Shown: one piece after another, positions 48,674 to 60,639 of the stretch
Position numbering within the stretch: the stretch's first letter is position 1
How the letters are laid out: every line of letters starts with the position of its first letter
Assembly (NCBI GenBank): GCA_034766995.1
Contig: CM068315.1
Location: 6,366,185 to 6,430,184, forward strand
Origin: Acanthacorydalis orientalis
Taxonomy: Eukaryota; Arthropoda; Insecta; Megaloptera; Corydalidae
Direction: 5' to 3'
Length of the DNA: 64,000 bases
The notes under the pieces: model-generated
Databases searched by the model: none
The model's input: the letters and a program-made list of their open reading frames with translations, nothing else
Told to the model about the DNA's origin: nothing
Program-made: the position numbers and the translations under genes

Positions 48674-49170
48674 TTTTTTGCGGATATTTCGCGGTTTTTG
48701 TAACTTTTTCGGTATCCATTATGAACCGATGTTATTTTTGTCTCATTTATGATATAGAACATTAAAATAGGCGTCGGATAGTATGAAATAGTTGCCACTT
48801 TTTTAACATTTTGGATATTTTAGGCATGAAAAACCTTTAATTTCGCGAATTTTTCGCGGTTTTTGTGACTTTTTTGGTATCTATTATGAACCGATGTTAA
48901 TTTTGACTCATGTATGATATAGTATATTAAAATACGCATCGGATAGTATGAAATAGTTGCCATTTTTATAGCATTTTGGATCTTTTGGCCATGAAAAACC
49001 TTTATTTTTGTTAATTTTTCGCGTTTTTTGTGACTTTTTCGGTATCTATTATAAACCGATGTCAATTTTGACTCAAGTATGAAATAGAACATTAAATAAC
49101 GCATAGAACAGTATGAAATAGTTGCTAGTTTTATAACATTTTGGGTATTTTATGAAGGAAAAACTGTAAT
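48643..49170. repeat. About 165-bp tandem repeat, four units
   Basis: CATTTTGGATATTTT-type strings at 48643, 48807, 48972 and 49137 mark units of 164-165 bp. Each contains GCGGTTTTTGTGACTTTTTCGG, TATTATGAACCGATGT and CATCGGATAGTATGAAATAG blocks. The right arm of the foldback is the first unit. This family is the reverse-complement relative of the 151-bp repeat at 4685-5243. Confidence 0.85.
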
Positions 49171-49730
49171 TTTTGCTGATTTTTTGCGGTTTTTATGATA
49201 TTTCTGACATTTATTACGGACAGATATTAATTTAGTCTAGAAATATACATAAAGCATTAAAAGACGAATCGACCAGTATTAATTAGTTGCCAAATTATCC
49301 TACATATCCACAAAATAAGCATTATCCGTAATATCCACCATATACGAAATATCCGCATTATCCGCAATATCAAAAAAATGTGATTTTTTGCAGTTTATTT
49401 GATATTTCCTACATATTTTATGGACTGATATTAATTTTAAATAAGATATGATATAGAACAATTATATACGCATCGACCGGTATGAAATAGTTGCCATTTT
49501 TAAAACAATTTGGATATTTTATATATTGCGGATATGGCGGATATTGAGGATATGGAGGATATGGTTTATTTTGTTGATATGTAGGATATTTTGGTAACTA
49601 GTTAATACTGGTCGATTCGACTTTTAATGCTTTATGTATATTTCTAGATAAAATTAACATCGGTCCATAATAAATGTCGGAAATATCAAAAAAACCGCAA
49701 AATATCTGCAAAAATTAAGGTTATAATCAT
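49157..49730. repeat. Second foldback, arms about 210 bp
   Basis: The left arm (49157-49372: TCTAGAAATATACATAAAGC, CGAATCGACCAGTATTAA, TCCTACATATCCACAAAATAA) matches the reverse complement of 49515-49730. Identity is lower than in the first foldback, perhaps 85-90 percent by eye. The spacer is one inverted-family satellite monomer. GGATATGGCGGATAT-type motifs near the inner ends resemble the minisatellite of the first foldback. Confidence 0.75.
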
Positions 49731-50660
49731 ATATTAATTGTCAGGTGCTAGTTTACACCTAATTAGATTTTAGTTAGGGAGGGAGTGCACGTACGCTTAC
49801 AGGTTATATCCGAAGGTAACAACATACATATGATTGAATATTTAATGCTGAAATCATTGCGAGTATAAGTTTTTAAGGTTATAATCATATATTAATTGTC
49901 AGGTGCTAGTTTACACCTAATTAGATTTTAGTTAGGGAGGGAGTGCACGTACGCTTACAGGTTATATCCGAAGGTAACAACATACATATGATTGAATATT
50001 TAATGCTGAAATCATTGCGAGTATAAGTTTTTAAGGTTATAATCATATATTAATTGTCAGGTGCTAGTTTACACCTAATTAGATTTTAGTTAGGGAGGGA
50101 GTGCACGTACGCTTACAGGTTATATCCGAAGGTAACAACATACATATGATTGAATATTTAATGCTGAAATCATTGCGAGTATAAGTTTTTAAGGTTATAA
50201 TCATATATTAATTGTCAGGTGCTAGTTTACACCTAATTAGATTTGTTAGGGAGGGAGTGCACGTCCGTTTACAGGTTATATCCGAAGGTAACAACATACA
50301 TATGATTGAATATTTAATGCTGAAATCATTGCGAGTATAAGTTTTTAAGGTTATAATCATATATTAATTGTCAGGTGCTAGTTTACACCTAATTAGATTT
50401 TAGTTAGGGAGGGAGTGCACGTACGCTTACAGGTTATATCCGAAGGTAACAACATACATATGATTGAATATTTAATGCTGAAATCATTGCGAGTATAAGT
50501 TTTTAAGGTTATAATCATATATTAATTGTCAGGTGCTAGTTTACACCTAATTAGATTTGTTAGGGAGGGAGTGCACGTCCGTTTACAGGTTATATCCGAA
50601 GGTAACAACATACATATGATTGAATATTTAATGCTGAAATCATTGCGAGTATAAGTTTTT
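49717..50660. repeat. 158-bp tandem array, six units
   Basis: AAGGTTATAATCATATATTAA starts at 49717, 49875, 50033, 50191, 50347 and 50505; units are 158 bp, or 156 bp for units 4 and 6. Units 1, 2, 3 and 5 look identical. Units 4 and 6 share the same changes (TTTGTTAGGG and CACGTCCGTTT). The pattern means units 5-6 are a fresh copy of units 3-4. A truncated seventh piece (TTTTTAAGGTTATACGC, itself doubled) follows to about 50700. Confidence 0.95.
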
Positions 50661-50757
50661 AAGGTTATACGCAGGTTTTTAAGGTTATACGCGTATACGC
50701 AGGCGCAACACACGACCAATGTAGAAGCAAACGTCTAAATCGTGATTTTGCAGATGT

Positions 50758-51048
50758 TTAAACATCGTTGTCATCTAAGTTCACAGGTCCACGAGCATAG
50801 CGGTCAATCCCGGGATGTGCAGCAACAGCGTTCGAGTCCAGCCAGCGGATGCGTGCCCGGTCGGCAGCCGTCGCCGCCACTGTAGTCGTCATAGCTGCAG
50901 TGTGTGGTGTCTGCGAGGAGGATGCCGCCGCTGTAGTTGTCATGACTGTGGTGTGTGGTGGTGTCGTCGAGGATGCGAGCGTAGAAGGAGGAGGCAGAGG
51001 AGGTAAGAGATCATCAGGAAGAGAGAGAGGACCAGGAGGAAAAAAAAA
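50758..51048 (-). CDS. GC-rich ORF of unknown nature, possible last exon
   Basis: In contrast to its surroundings this stretch is G+C rich. On the minus strand it is open from the 42-bp minisatellite down to TAA at 50758, ending RARIRWLDSNAVAAHPGID then RYARGPVNLDDNDV. Upstream are two related threonine/alanine-rich segments (PHTTVMTTTAAASSSQ and PHTAAMTTTVAA), an internal duplication of about 60 bp. No start codon is assignable because the frame continues into the minisatellite and the N gap. No domain is recognised. It may be a fragment of a gene or transposon ORF, or an accident of a GC-rich repeat; the plus strand is also open for 63-84 codons. Confidence 0.25.
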   Translation of the reverse strand, partial: FFFPPGPLSLPDDLLPPLPPPSTLASSTTPPHTTVMTTTAAASSSQTPHTAAMTTTVAATAADRARIRWLDSNAVAAHPGIDRYARGPVNLDDNDV

Positions 51049-51396
51049 GAGAATAGGGTTACGGGTTGGGTGGGGTTTGGTGATTAAAAAGATAATAGGG
51101 TGACGGGTTGGGTGGGGTCTGGTGATTAAAAAGATAATAGGGTGACGGGTTGGGTGGGGTCTGGTGATTAAAAAGATAATAGGGTTACGGGTTGGGTGGG
51201 GTTTGATGATTAAAAAGATAATAGGGTTACGGGTTGGGTGGGGTTTGGTGATTAAAAAGATAATAGGGTTACGGGTTGGGTGGGGTTTGGTGATTAAAAA
51301 GAGAATAGGGTTACGGGTTGGGTGGGGTTTGGTGATTAAAAAGAGAATAGGGTTACGGGTTGGGTGGGGTTTGGTGATTAAAAAGAGAATAGGGTA
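51049..51396. repeat. 42-bp G-rich minisatellite, about eight units
   Basis: Units of 42 bp start with GGGTTACGGGTTGGGTGGGG at about 51056 (second unit at 51098, with GGGTGACGGG) and end GATTAAAAAGAGAATA. Each unit has four close G runs (loops of 4, 2 and 1), a strict G-quadruplex pattern. Because 42 is a multiple of 3, both strands stay open (IKKIIGLRVGWGLV and ITKPHPTRNPILFL), which explains the apparent ORFs. The array ends at the assembly gap, so its true length is unknown. Confidence 0.95.
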
Positions 51397-51400
51397 TATA

Positions 51401-51500
51401 NNNNNNNNNNNNNNNNNNNNNNNNNNNNNNNNNNNNNNNNNNNNNNNNNNNNNNNNNNNNNNNNNNNNNNNNNNNNNNNNNNNNNNNNNNNNNNNNNNNN
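51401..51500. other. Assembly gap, 100 N
   Basis: Exactly 100 undetermined bases, the usual placeholder for a gap of unknown size. It separates the G-rich minisatellite from the middle of a second copy of the 14.7-kb region. Confidence 0.98.
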
Positions 51501-53757
51501 CTTTAAAGTTCATAAGTAAAGAAAACGCGTATTATTATTTAAAAGCGCAATTAAATTAATCGAAATGATACATTTTATAATAATCTAAAGTGAAAAAGTA
51601 CATTACAGTAAATAAAAGAAAATTGCAAATTTTTAAAGATAAAATTAATAAGAAGTAGTATATTTAGTTCTTCTGCATTGTTAAAGAAAAGAATAAGTTC
51701 ATATATGGAAATAAAGAAAAAGCAATCTGTTTTGTTATGCATTAATGAATTTTAAATACTTAGCTTTTTTCATGAATAGTTTATAAATAATAAGCAAAAG
51801 CAAATTGAAGTTCATAAATAATAGAACAATTGTAATGAGTTCCACCGAGATTAATTATACGATTGGTAAAATTTAAAATATTTGTTTTATTTAATATTTT
51901 TATGTTAGTTTTTCTTAAATTCACATATATTAAAATAGAAACTTTATTTTATAAACAGATTGTAATGTGTAGAAAGTAATTACTTTACACTTTCTTTAAA
52001 TGAAATTTAAATTAATTTTTACTTTTTTTCTAAATTCTACAAGTAGAATTTTTTTTTAAAAAATAATATAAGAAATGAATCAATAATGATTATATATTTT
52101 TTTATTAGAAAATATAGAACTCAATTTCTTCACTTTTAGATTGTTTGTTTTTCATAAATAGTACAAATTTTTAATCAAATTTTTCATAGTTAGAATTATT
52201 TCATTAGATTATATTTAAATACTTTTTGCTTTTAATTTTATAATCTTATTCAGTTTTATATTTCCTACATAAACTTGCTTTAAATGTCATAGTTAATTGT
52301 TTGAAAATTAAGAATGTTTTTTATAAAGTGAAATAATTGGTAATATTTAAATGCTCTCTTCTAATATGAATTAATTTTTATCGCTATATTAACTACTATA
52401 ATATTTTCTAATAGATCATAATGTAAAGTAATTTTTATAACAAGAATTTTGCTTTGATAAAAATTCTTAATGGTTTTAAGATTTAGTTTAACCTTGTGCC
52501 ATTTTCAATTTCTCATTGTTTGAAATTTGAAACTAGAAATTTACAAATCACTTATTTTAAATATAAACTTACTTTTCTTATATTACAAATAAGGTTTAAA
52601 CTTTTCTAATGATTAATAAGTAATAACCAATTACTATTTTTAATAGATAAATTAATACTGTGATAATCTCAAAATACTTTTTAATTTTCAACAATCAAAC
52701 TAAGCAATTTAGTTTGATTAAAACTGGTAAATGATGAAAAATTACAAATTAGTAATTTGTTTCACAAAGGCTAAAATAATGATTAATTAGAATTATATAT
52801 GCTGTTTTTTTATTGAATATACGAACTATTTTTTTATCATTGATATGCATTAATTAAAAAATTAAAATATGATAATAAAAATTATCAGTTTGTAAGTAAA
52901 TTGATGGCTTTAACTCACTTTTAATATCATTTCTTTTGATTTATGAACTTTTTAATTTTCTTATTTCTATGTAAAATGTTCTCGATGCTGGTGTAGCTGA
53001 TAGAAAATGACAAATTATTTTTTAAAGATCATATGACAGTTGATAATATTTAAATGTTGTTTTTCTATTGAACATGAATTAAATTTCATATCAATGCTTT
53101 AATTAGAATCATTTCTAATGATTATTAGAAATTTAAAAGTAATTTTTATGGTTTAATTAATGATTTTTATATATCATCTAAATACTTTAATACAATAATT
53201 ACAACCCTTTTTAATGATATTTAAATAGTTAAAAATAATTTTACTTGTGAATTAAATAATACTGATAATAGTTCAATACTCTTAACACTTTCTTTAATAA
53301 TGAAATTGTTAAAATTTCTTATTTCTATATGAAATCAAGTATTAGTAAAGTTCATAAATATTAGAAATTAATTTTTTAGAAAGTGAAATAATCATTGTCG
53401 AAATATATATACTCTTTACTTATTAAACAAGAACTAGGCTTCTTATCAGTATATTAAGTACAAATTTTTCTAATGTCATAAGTAATAGATCATTACAAAT
53501 TAATTTTAATGATGCATTAACAATTCAGTTAAAGGTTATACATACCTTTTTTTACATTTGAATGCTATTTTTATTAAATATGAACTAAGTCACATCCGGT
53601 ATATATTAAATTTTTAACTGTCATAAGTAATAGACAATTAAAAATTTAGATTTCTATTTAAGTAAATTCATAACTACAAGTAAGGCAAACGATTTAATCG
53701 ATAATTTTATTTTTTCTGTTAATTATGAAATCGTATTAGTATTCGTAATGAAATCGA
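51501..53757. repeat. Duplication unit B1 (partial copy of A1)
   Basis: Matches A1 from about 36873 to 39080 and so lacks the exon-like segments. From 51501 to about 53000 it carries many 1-3 bp insertions relative to A1 (for example TATATGGAAATAAAG against ATATGAAATAAAG). Beyond that it is nearly identical. Confidence 0.9.
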
Positions 53758-56700
53758 ATTAGATGTACTAAAAAATACTTTTCTGTATGTTGCATGGTAA
53801 AGCAGCAATGGACGTCGCTGCTCATGTAGAACTTGGATCGATTTATAATTCTACATCAAGAGATCCTTCGACTGAATCGGTACATCTTGCCACTGGAGTT
53901 TGAGCTTGTATCACTCGGTCTCAACTTTCATCAGATAATCATATTCGAGTGGTAAAAATTATCATATTTTTACATTAAAGTTATTAAACATTTAAATAGA
54001 ATGAAATTAGAACATTTTAATAAATTATTAACAATTTTTATAGTTATTCTATATTGTTCATTATTTTTTTTTAGAATCTTTACTATCATGGATGAATATT
54101 TAAGTATAGAGTAGTTTTGTTTAATTCAAATTAAAGTTGATAAATTGTTTTTTTTTAATTATTTTAAATACATTTTTTTTAATTCTGATTTGTTATATAT
54201 GTTCTTCTGATTGCTGAAGTTGATCTGAAGATTCGTCGTATATTTCTAACATAACATGTTAGAAGCACTAAACCGCGTGATCGAGAAAGATCATAAAATT
54301 TGTTTTCAGTATTGTAAATGTAAGTGCCTCGGGGTTTTGTATCGTGATCGCCCGATCACTTTAACTGTAAATTCATAAAAATCTTTTTAGTGAATTCTTC
54401 AAATTCATTTTAAGATTGTCCGTGAGTACGAACCAGATGTCTAATAAACGTTAAGCTGGGATTGCGTTAAGGGTACATACTAAGGGTACAACTATAACCG
54501 TTTGTACGTTTTCGCCATCGAGAAGTCCTCAAACCTGGAGGTGCAGTCTGTTTGTTTTGTCCTTTTTTTCAGGGTTTTTGTGTTGTGTTTTCCATAACCT
54601 TTATTTTATGAGACTTTGTCTCACTTCTTCTCACTTGTGCTTTAGATTAGACTTTAGAGTAGGGTTTTATGAGGCCGCCTCGTTTTTTTTTTTTGTAGCT
54701 TAGGTTTTTGACTAGGGTTTCAGGTTTCTTCGAGAATCGCATCCACATTCTTCGATGACATCACGAAAACGTACATTCAGTTGAGAAGTGCAGAGCGCTG
54801 GGCGAAAGTAGCGGGCTAGCACGTGGCTGGGGTATCCCCGGGCCTGTAATCCTACACGGGTGTTACTCGGATGCTTCGTACTTTGCTTTGCTTGTAGTTT
54901 TAAATTCATTTTTTAAACATTTTATTACTGGGGTTGGGTTTATTCTGAAAATGTTTCACCAAACAGCGAACACTGTGGTTGACTGAACATGACCACACTA
55001 CCACTGAACCACATTATTTGAACCATAGTTCTAGTTATTGATGTATACTGCACATCGTATGTGTAATCAGAGGATACTGTTATAACAATATATTTTGTAA
55101 AATGATAAATGTTTAACATTCTGCATCGAATATTGAACACGAGCATAATATTAAAAGTTCGTACAATTCATTAAATCTTAAAATCATTTTATTACACTAC
55201 TCTATACTTCGAAACGAATTTGCAAGATCGCCAGACCGATGTGGATATTAAATGTTATGTAATAATGGCATAAAAAAGTAAGAAAAAATAAAAACACGAT
55301 TCATTAATTATTACAGTGTGGTTAAAAATAATAATGTTTCAGATTCTTTTGATATCAAATGGATCCGGTTTCTCATAAAGATCGTGAATACATTGCAGTG
55401 AAATGTATACCTTTACTATAGAATATGTATGATGGGAAGTTAAAAATATTAAGGAAAAAAAGTTAAAATATAAAATACTATTTTCAAATATACGTATATA
55501 AACTTTTGTAATAAAAATATTCTGTTCTAGGTACTAAATTATTAGTTTTCAGCATTGTATGAAGGGTATGTTGGATCAAATTTCGGATGCTGAACAAAGA
55601 TTACTAAATTATATTGTTTTGGTGCTTGTATAGAATAATGGAGCCTTCCATCCAGTCTTTATTTTAAAAGTAAGTCTTCCGTTTAAAAAATTAATATTGA
55701 TGCAAAATAAATATCTAGCTTAAAATTGAAATATAAACATACTTTTAATAATTATAAAGTAATAACTAAAAAACTTTAAAATATTAACTAATAAATTTTT
55801 ATGTTCCATTAGAATCGGTTCAACTCGTCTCAAAATTTACAAGTAGTCGAAGTATAAAATAACCATCGGATAAAATTCAGAGAGATTGCAGTTAATTAAC
55901 CAGAAACTAAAAGCGCTGTATGGCAAAGTAAGTTTTCTTTTAAAATTTCAAATTTCATTATGAAAGTAAACAGTTCATTTAAATAAAATAATCGTGGAAA
56001 CTTTGATTTTATTAAACTTGATGATTTTCAAAAAAAAAACTTATAAAATTCCTTAATTTTATTAAATATTTACTTTTTTTCATGTATTTTGATTGTTGTA
56101 AAATTAATGTAATTTCTCTAATATTAAATTCATATCACACTTTAATTTCATTCGATAATAAATATGCAGATTTTTTCAATCAGAATTTCATTATATTTGC
56201 AAACTTGTTTTTAAAAAATATTATTCCCTCTTTGTTGCTATTGTTGAAATGTTAATTTGTTGTTGTTGTTGTTTTTAAATATATAAATTGTAAAATAATT
56301 TTTAAAAAATGATAGAAATTGAAAGAAATGTTAAAATGTTGAAACGTTCTGTTAAATAATCGTAATAAATATTTTTTTTTAATTTAACCCACAGCATATA
56401 TAAAAGATATCTGTATATATTTTTTTTTGTTGTGATATTTATTTAATTAACTTTGACACATTTATATTTTTTACAGTAATAATGTAATTTTTTTAAAGAA
56501 AATAACATGTTGAAATATTGTTCCAATTATTAAAATGCTTTAATATTTTATATTATCATTAAATTTCACTTACTTAAATTATATACTAAGCTAATTGTTA
56601 CTTTTGTTTATTTATAAACTATTATTTAGTATAAATTTTAATACACTTGGTTATATTTAAATGTCTTAAAATAATAATATGTTTAGATCATGTTTTGTTT

Positions 56701-56890
56701 ATATCATTGATATTTTAAAATTTAATCATTTATTTCAAAATTAATTTGTTTCAAGAAGTAAATTTTCGTAACAACTGCAGTTTGGTTTAATGACCTTAAT
56801 TTTTAATTATTTTTAATAATTTTTACTTCAACAATAAAGCATTAAAATAATTTGTAATTTTTTCAACATGCATATATTATTTTTATATAA

Positions 56891-56892
<2 letters not shown>

Positions 56893-56932
<40 letters not shown>
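56893..56932. repeat. (AT)n microsatellite, expanded relative to A2
   Basis: A longer AT run than at the matching position in A2 (about 42213-42240), followed by sequence that also differs (AATATTGCGAATATATAAAT). Confidence 0.85.
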
Positions 56933-56938
<6 letters not shown>

Positions 56939-57293
56939 GCGAATATATAAATAAATATATATTATTATGTGTCAAAGTATTAATGAATTTATCTAATTGT
57001 TTATAATGTTTCCTTTCTATTATATTATCTGATTTCTGTTTCAATCTTTTATTCTTTAGATATACTTAAAAACAGATTAATAGATTAAAATCATTTAATT
57101 TTGTTACTTCTGATCAGCTCCCTACACAATAATATTTAATTCTGTTTCAGTTACACATTTAATAAGTCTTTTTTAAAATAATTTATTATTCTTAATCATG
57201 TATTCATTCATTTTTTTATATTTGGATCCATTTTTTATTTTTTTCGGGTTCTTTTTCAATATTGCTATTTTGTTATATACATACTTTTGTAAT

Positions 57294-57297
<4 letters not shown>

Positions 57298-57330
<33 letters not shown>
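57298..57330. repeat. (TA)n microsatellite
   Basis: Counterpart of the run at 42604 in A2. Confidence 0.85.
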
Positions 57331-57332
<2 letters not shown>

Positions 57333-57891
57333 TTAGTTTTTATTAAATATTCATATATACAATTTTCATTTCTAAACTTAAACAGGGTTTTCGTAATGTT
57401 TCTTTTTTTTGTTTTTCAAAATATCATTGAAATTTTATTGAAAAATATGAAATAGAGAAAATTAAAATCTTGAATTGTCACTTCTCATTATTAATATTTA
57501 ATGAATATTGATTTAATTATTGCCGTTTGTATTAAATGTTTAGTTTCCGATTTCCGTTTCAACATTTTAACATTTTTTTATATACATAATATTTTTGTAT
57601 CATGGCCTATATTTGATTTTTATTTATCTCGTAATTTAAATTTCGGTTCTTTAGTTGTTTTCCCTTTTTGTAACATTTTTTCAAAAATTGTGAATATTAG
57701 ATTGAAAAATATGAAGTTGATGAAATGATTAGTCTCTAATTATTTTTCCAGTTTTTATTCTTTTTGCAATTAATTAATATTCAATGAATTTTAATTTGAA
57801 ATAGATTTTCATATTAATCTTAAATTAATTTACTGATTTGGTGTTTAACTTGTAATTGTTTATTTTCTTCGGTTCTTTTTTCAATATTTGA

Positions 57892-57894
<3 letters not shown>

Positions 57895-57921
<27 letters not shown>
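57895..57921. repeat. (TA)n microsatellite
   Basis: Counterpart of the run at 43198 in A2, shorter by several units. Confidence 0.85.
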
Positions 57922-57922
<1 letters not shown>

Positions 57923-59903
57923 ACAAGTCATATATAATAAGATTTTAATTGTTTCATTTTTTTATTTTAAAATTAAAACTGCGGTTTCTTCATTGTATTC
58001 TTTGTTATTTGAAAGTGTTATAATTTCATCTTTTAAATGTTCTTTTTATAATCAACTTCAGTTTCTTCTTCATATGATTCTAATGAAATTTATTAAGTCT
58101 GTTAACGATCGAAATCAGTTTTATACCAATTCTATCAATTTTCTAAGTTGAAATTATCTTTTCTTTTATTAAACATGTATAATTGGTTCGATTGAAAATA
58201 ATTTTTAAAATGTTTCATTTATATCCATTGTTATATTTTATATGAACATATCATTATTTTGCTGCTTGTCTTTGTAACGTATTTTGTTTTAAAAAAACTT
58301 AACAAATTTTTGTACGACCAGATATTACATTTCCTACAGTAAAAACATCTTTCACATTTCCTTTTTATTTATTTATTTTTTTCTCTAAATTTTTAATGGT
58401 TTGAGGTGAATGACTGAAGTAGATTGTATGTATGAAATAATGTAAATTATATTTATGTATGTTTTCAACCAAATAATGAATGTGTTATATAAAGAATATA
58501 AAAATGTTTTCAGATGTTATTCGAAGATGAATATCTAGAATTGAAATGTGACTATCAAGATTTCCCAATATGAGAGATAGCTGTTTCTGTTTGTTTCCAA
58601 TGCGGACACCAGCGGTTACAGAACCAAGAAACTTATTTATAGTTATAGTTATTAATTATAATAATTTATTATTGTTAACTAAAATATTACTATATATTTG
58701 GTTAAAAATTGCGATAATCTAATATTAGGGTATTGATTGCAACATCACTTTTTCTATAAGAGCAAAATTTTAATAGCATTGACAATGAATCATCTATTTA
58801 AATGATTGTTTTAATGATTCATTAAAATGAAAAGTAAATTTCAATTTTTTAGATTCTCTTTTAAAGTTCATAAGTAAAAGAAAACCGCGTATTGTTTAAA
58901 AGGTAAATTAATCGAAATGATACATTTTATAATAATCTAAACGAAAAAATACATTCGTAAATAAAAGAAAATTGCAAATTTTTTAAAGATAAATTAATAG
59001 AGTAGTATTTTTAATTCTTCTACATTAAAAAAAATAAGTTCATATGAAATAATGAAAAGCAATTTTTTTTTGTTATGCATTAATGAATTTTAAATATTTA
59101 AAAAGTTTTTTTCGTGAATAATTTATAAATAAATAGTAAAAGCAAATTGAAGTTCATAAATAATAGAAAAATTGTACTGATTCTTAGAGACTAATTAGCA
59201 TGATTGGTAAAATTTAAAATATTTGTTTATTTAATATTTTTATATTAGTTTATCTTAAATTCACATATTAAAATAGAAACTTTATTTTTGTAAACAGATT
59301 GTCATGTGAAAGTAATTACTTTATACTTTCTTTAAATTTAAATTCATTTTTAATTATTTTTTTCTAAAATCTACAAGTAGAAATTTTTTTTAAAAAAATA
59401 ATGAAATGAATCAATAATGATTATATATTTTTTTATTAAATATGAACTCAATTTCTTACTTTTAGATTGTTTGTATGTTTTTCATAAATAGTACAAATTT
59501 TAATCAAATTTTCATAGTTAAATTATTAATTTCATTAGTAATATTTAAATTATTTTTTCTTTTAATTTTACAATCTTGTACAATTTTATATTTCTATATA
59601 AAATTGTTTTAAATGTTATAAATTGTTGAAAATTAAGAATGTTTTTTATAAAGTGAAATAATTGGTAATATTTAAATGCTCTTCTAATTAAATATGAATT
59701 AATTTTTTATCACTATATTAATTGTAATATTTTTAGTATGATCATAATGTAACGTAATTTTTATAACAAAATTTTGCTTTGGTAAAATTCTTAATGGTTT
59801 TAAGATTTAGTTTAACTTTCAATGTAAAGTTTTGTCAGTGCTCATAACTAATAGAAGATTTCAAATGAATTATTTGTGAAAGATTAAATAAATGCTCTTT
59901 TTC

Positions 59904-59947
59904 TATTAAACATGAATGAAATTTATAAATTTCATTCATGTTTAATA
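59904..59947. repeat. Perfect 44-bp palindrome in B2
   Basis: Identical to the palindrome at 45207-45250, with two 22-bp arms and no spacer. Confidence 0.9.
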
Positions 59948-60639
59948 TAAGTCATGAACTTTTTATGAACTTTTTAATTTCTTATTTCGATAAACACATT
60001 AATTATTACAAATGATTTATTTATTGCTGATAAAATAATAGTCGATAATATATGAACATTTTTTATTTAATATGAATTAAATTTCATATCTGTACAATAA
60101 TTACAATCCTTTTTAATGATATTTAAATAGTTAAAAATAATTTTTACTTGTGAATTAAATAATACTGATAATAGTTCAATACTCTTAACACTTTCTTTAT
60201 TAATGAAATTGATAAAATTTCTTATTTCTATATGAAATTAAGTATTAGTAAAGTTCATAAATATTAGAAATTAATTTTTTAGAAAGTGAAATAATCATTG
60301 TCGAAATATATATACTCTTTACTTATTAAACAAGAACTAGGCTTCTTATCAGTATATTAAGTACAAATTTTTCTAATGTCATAAGTAATAGATCATTACA
60401 AATTAATTTTAATGATGCATTAACAATTCAGTTAAAGGTTATACATACCTTTTTTTACATTTGAATGCTATTTTTATTAAATATGAACTAAGTCACATCC
60501 GGTATATATTAAATTTTTAACTGTCATAAGTAATAGACAATTAAAAATTTAGATTTTATTTAAGTAAATTCATAACTGCAAGTAAGGCAAACGATTTAAT
60601 CGATAATTTTATTTTTTCTGTTAATTATGAAATCGTATT

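Larger units (their letters stand above)
55343..58573 (+). pseudogene. Four exon-like segments of an unidentified gene, copy B2
   Basis: Segments at 55343 onward (ATG 55359), 55531-55669, 55813-55927 and 58514-58573. The sequence is that of A2, with the same TAG in segment 1. Segment 4 lacks one further GAA codon relative to A2, again in frame, and keeps its TGA at 58571-58573. Same interpretation as the other copies: a decayed, co-amplified gene fragment of unknown family. Confidence 0.4.
53758..60639. repeat. Duplication unit B2 (copy of A2)
   Basis: Follows A2 throughout at an offset of 14,678-14,696 bp with rare substitutions. Differences are concentrated in homopolymers and TA microsatellites (for example 56893-56932 and 57895-57921) and one codon in exon-like segment 4. 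Confidence 0.95.

Noticed and set aside
51056..51396. Telomere (TTAGG or TTAGGG) array
   Set aside because: The unit is 42 bp with only a GGGTTA-like portion. It is an interstitial minisatellite, not telomeric repeat.
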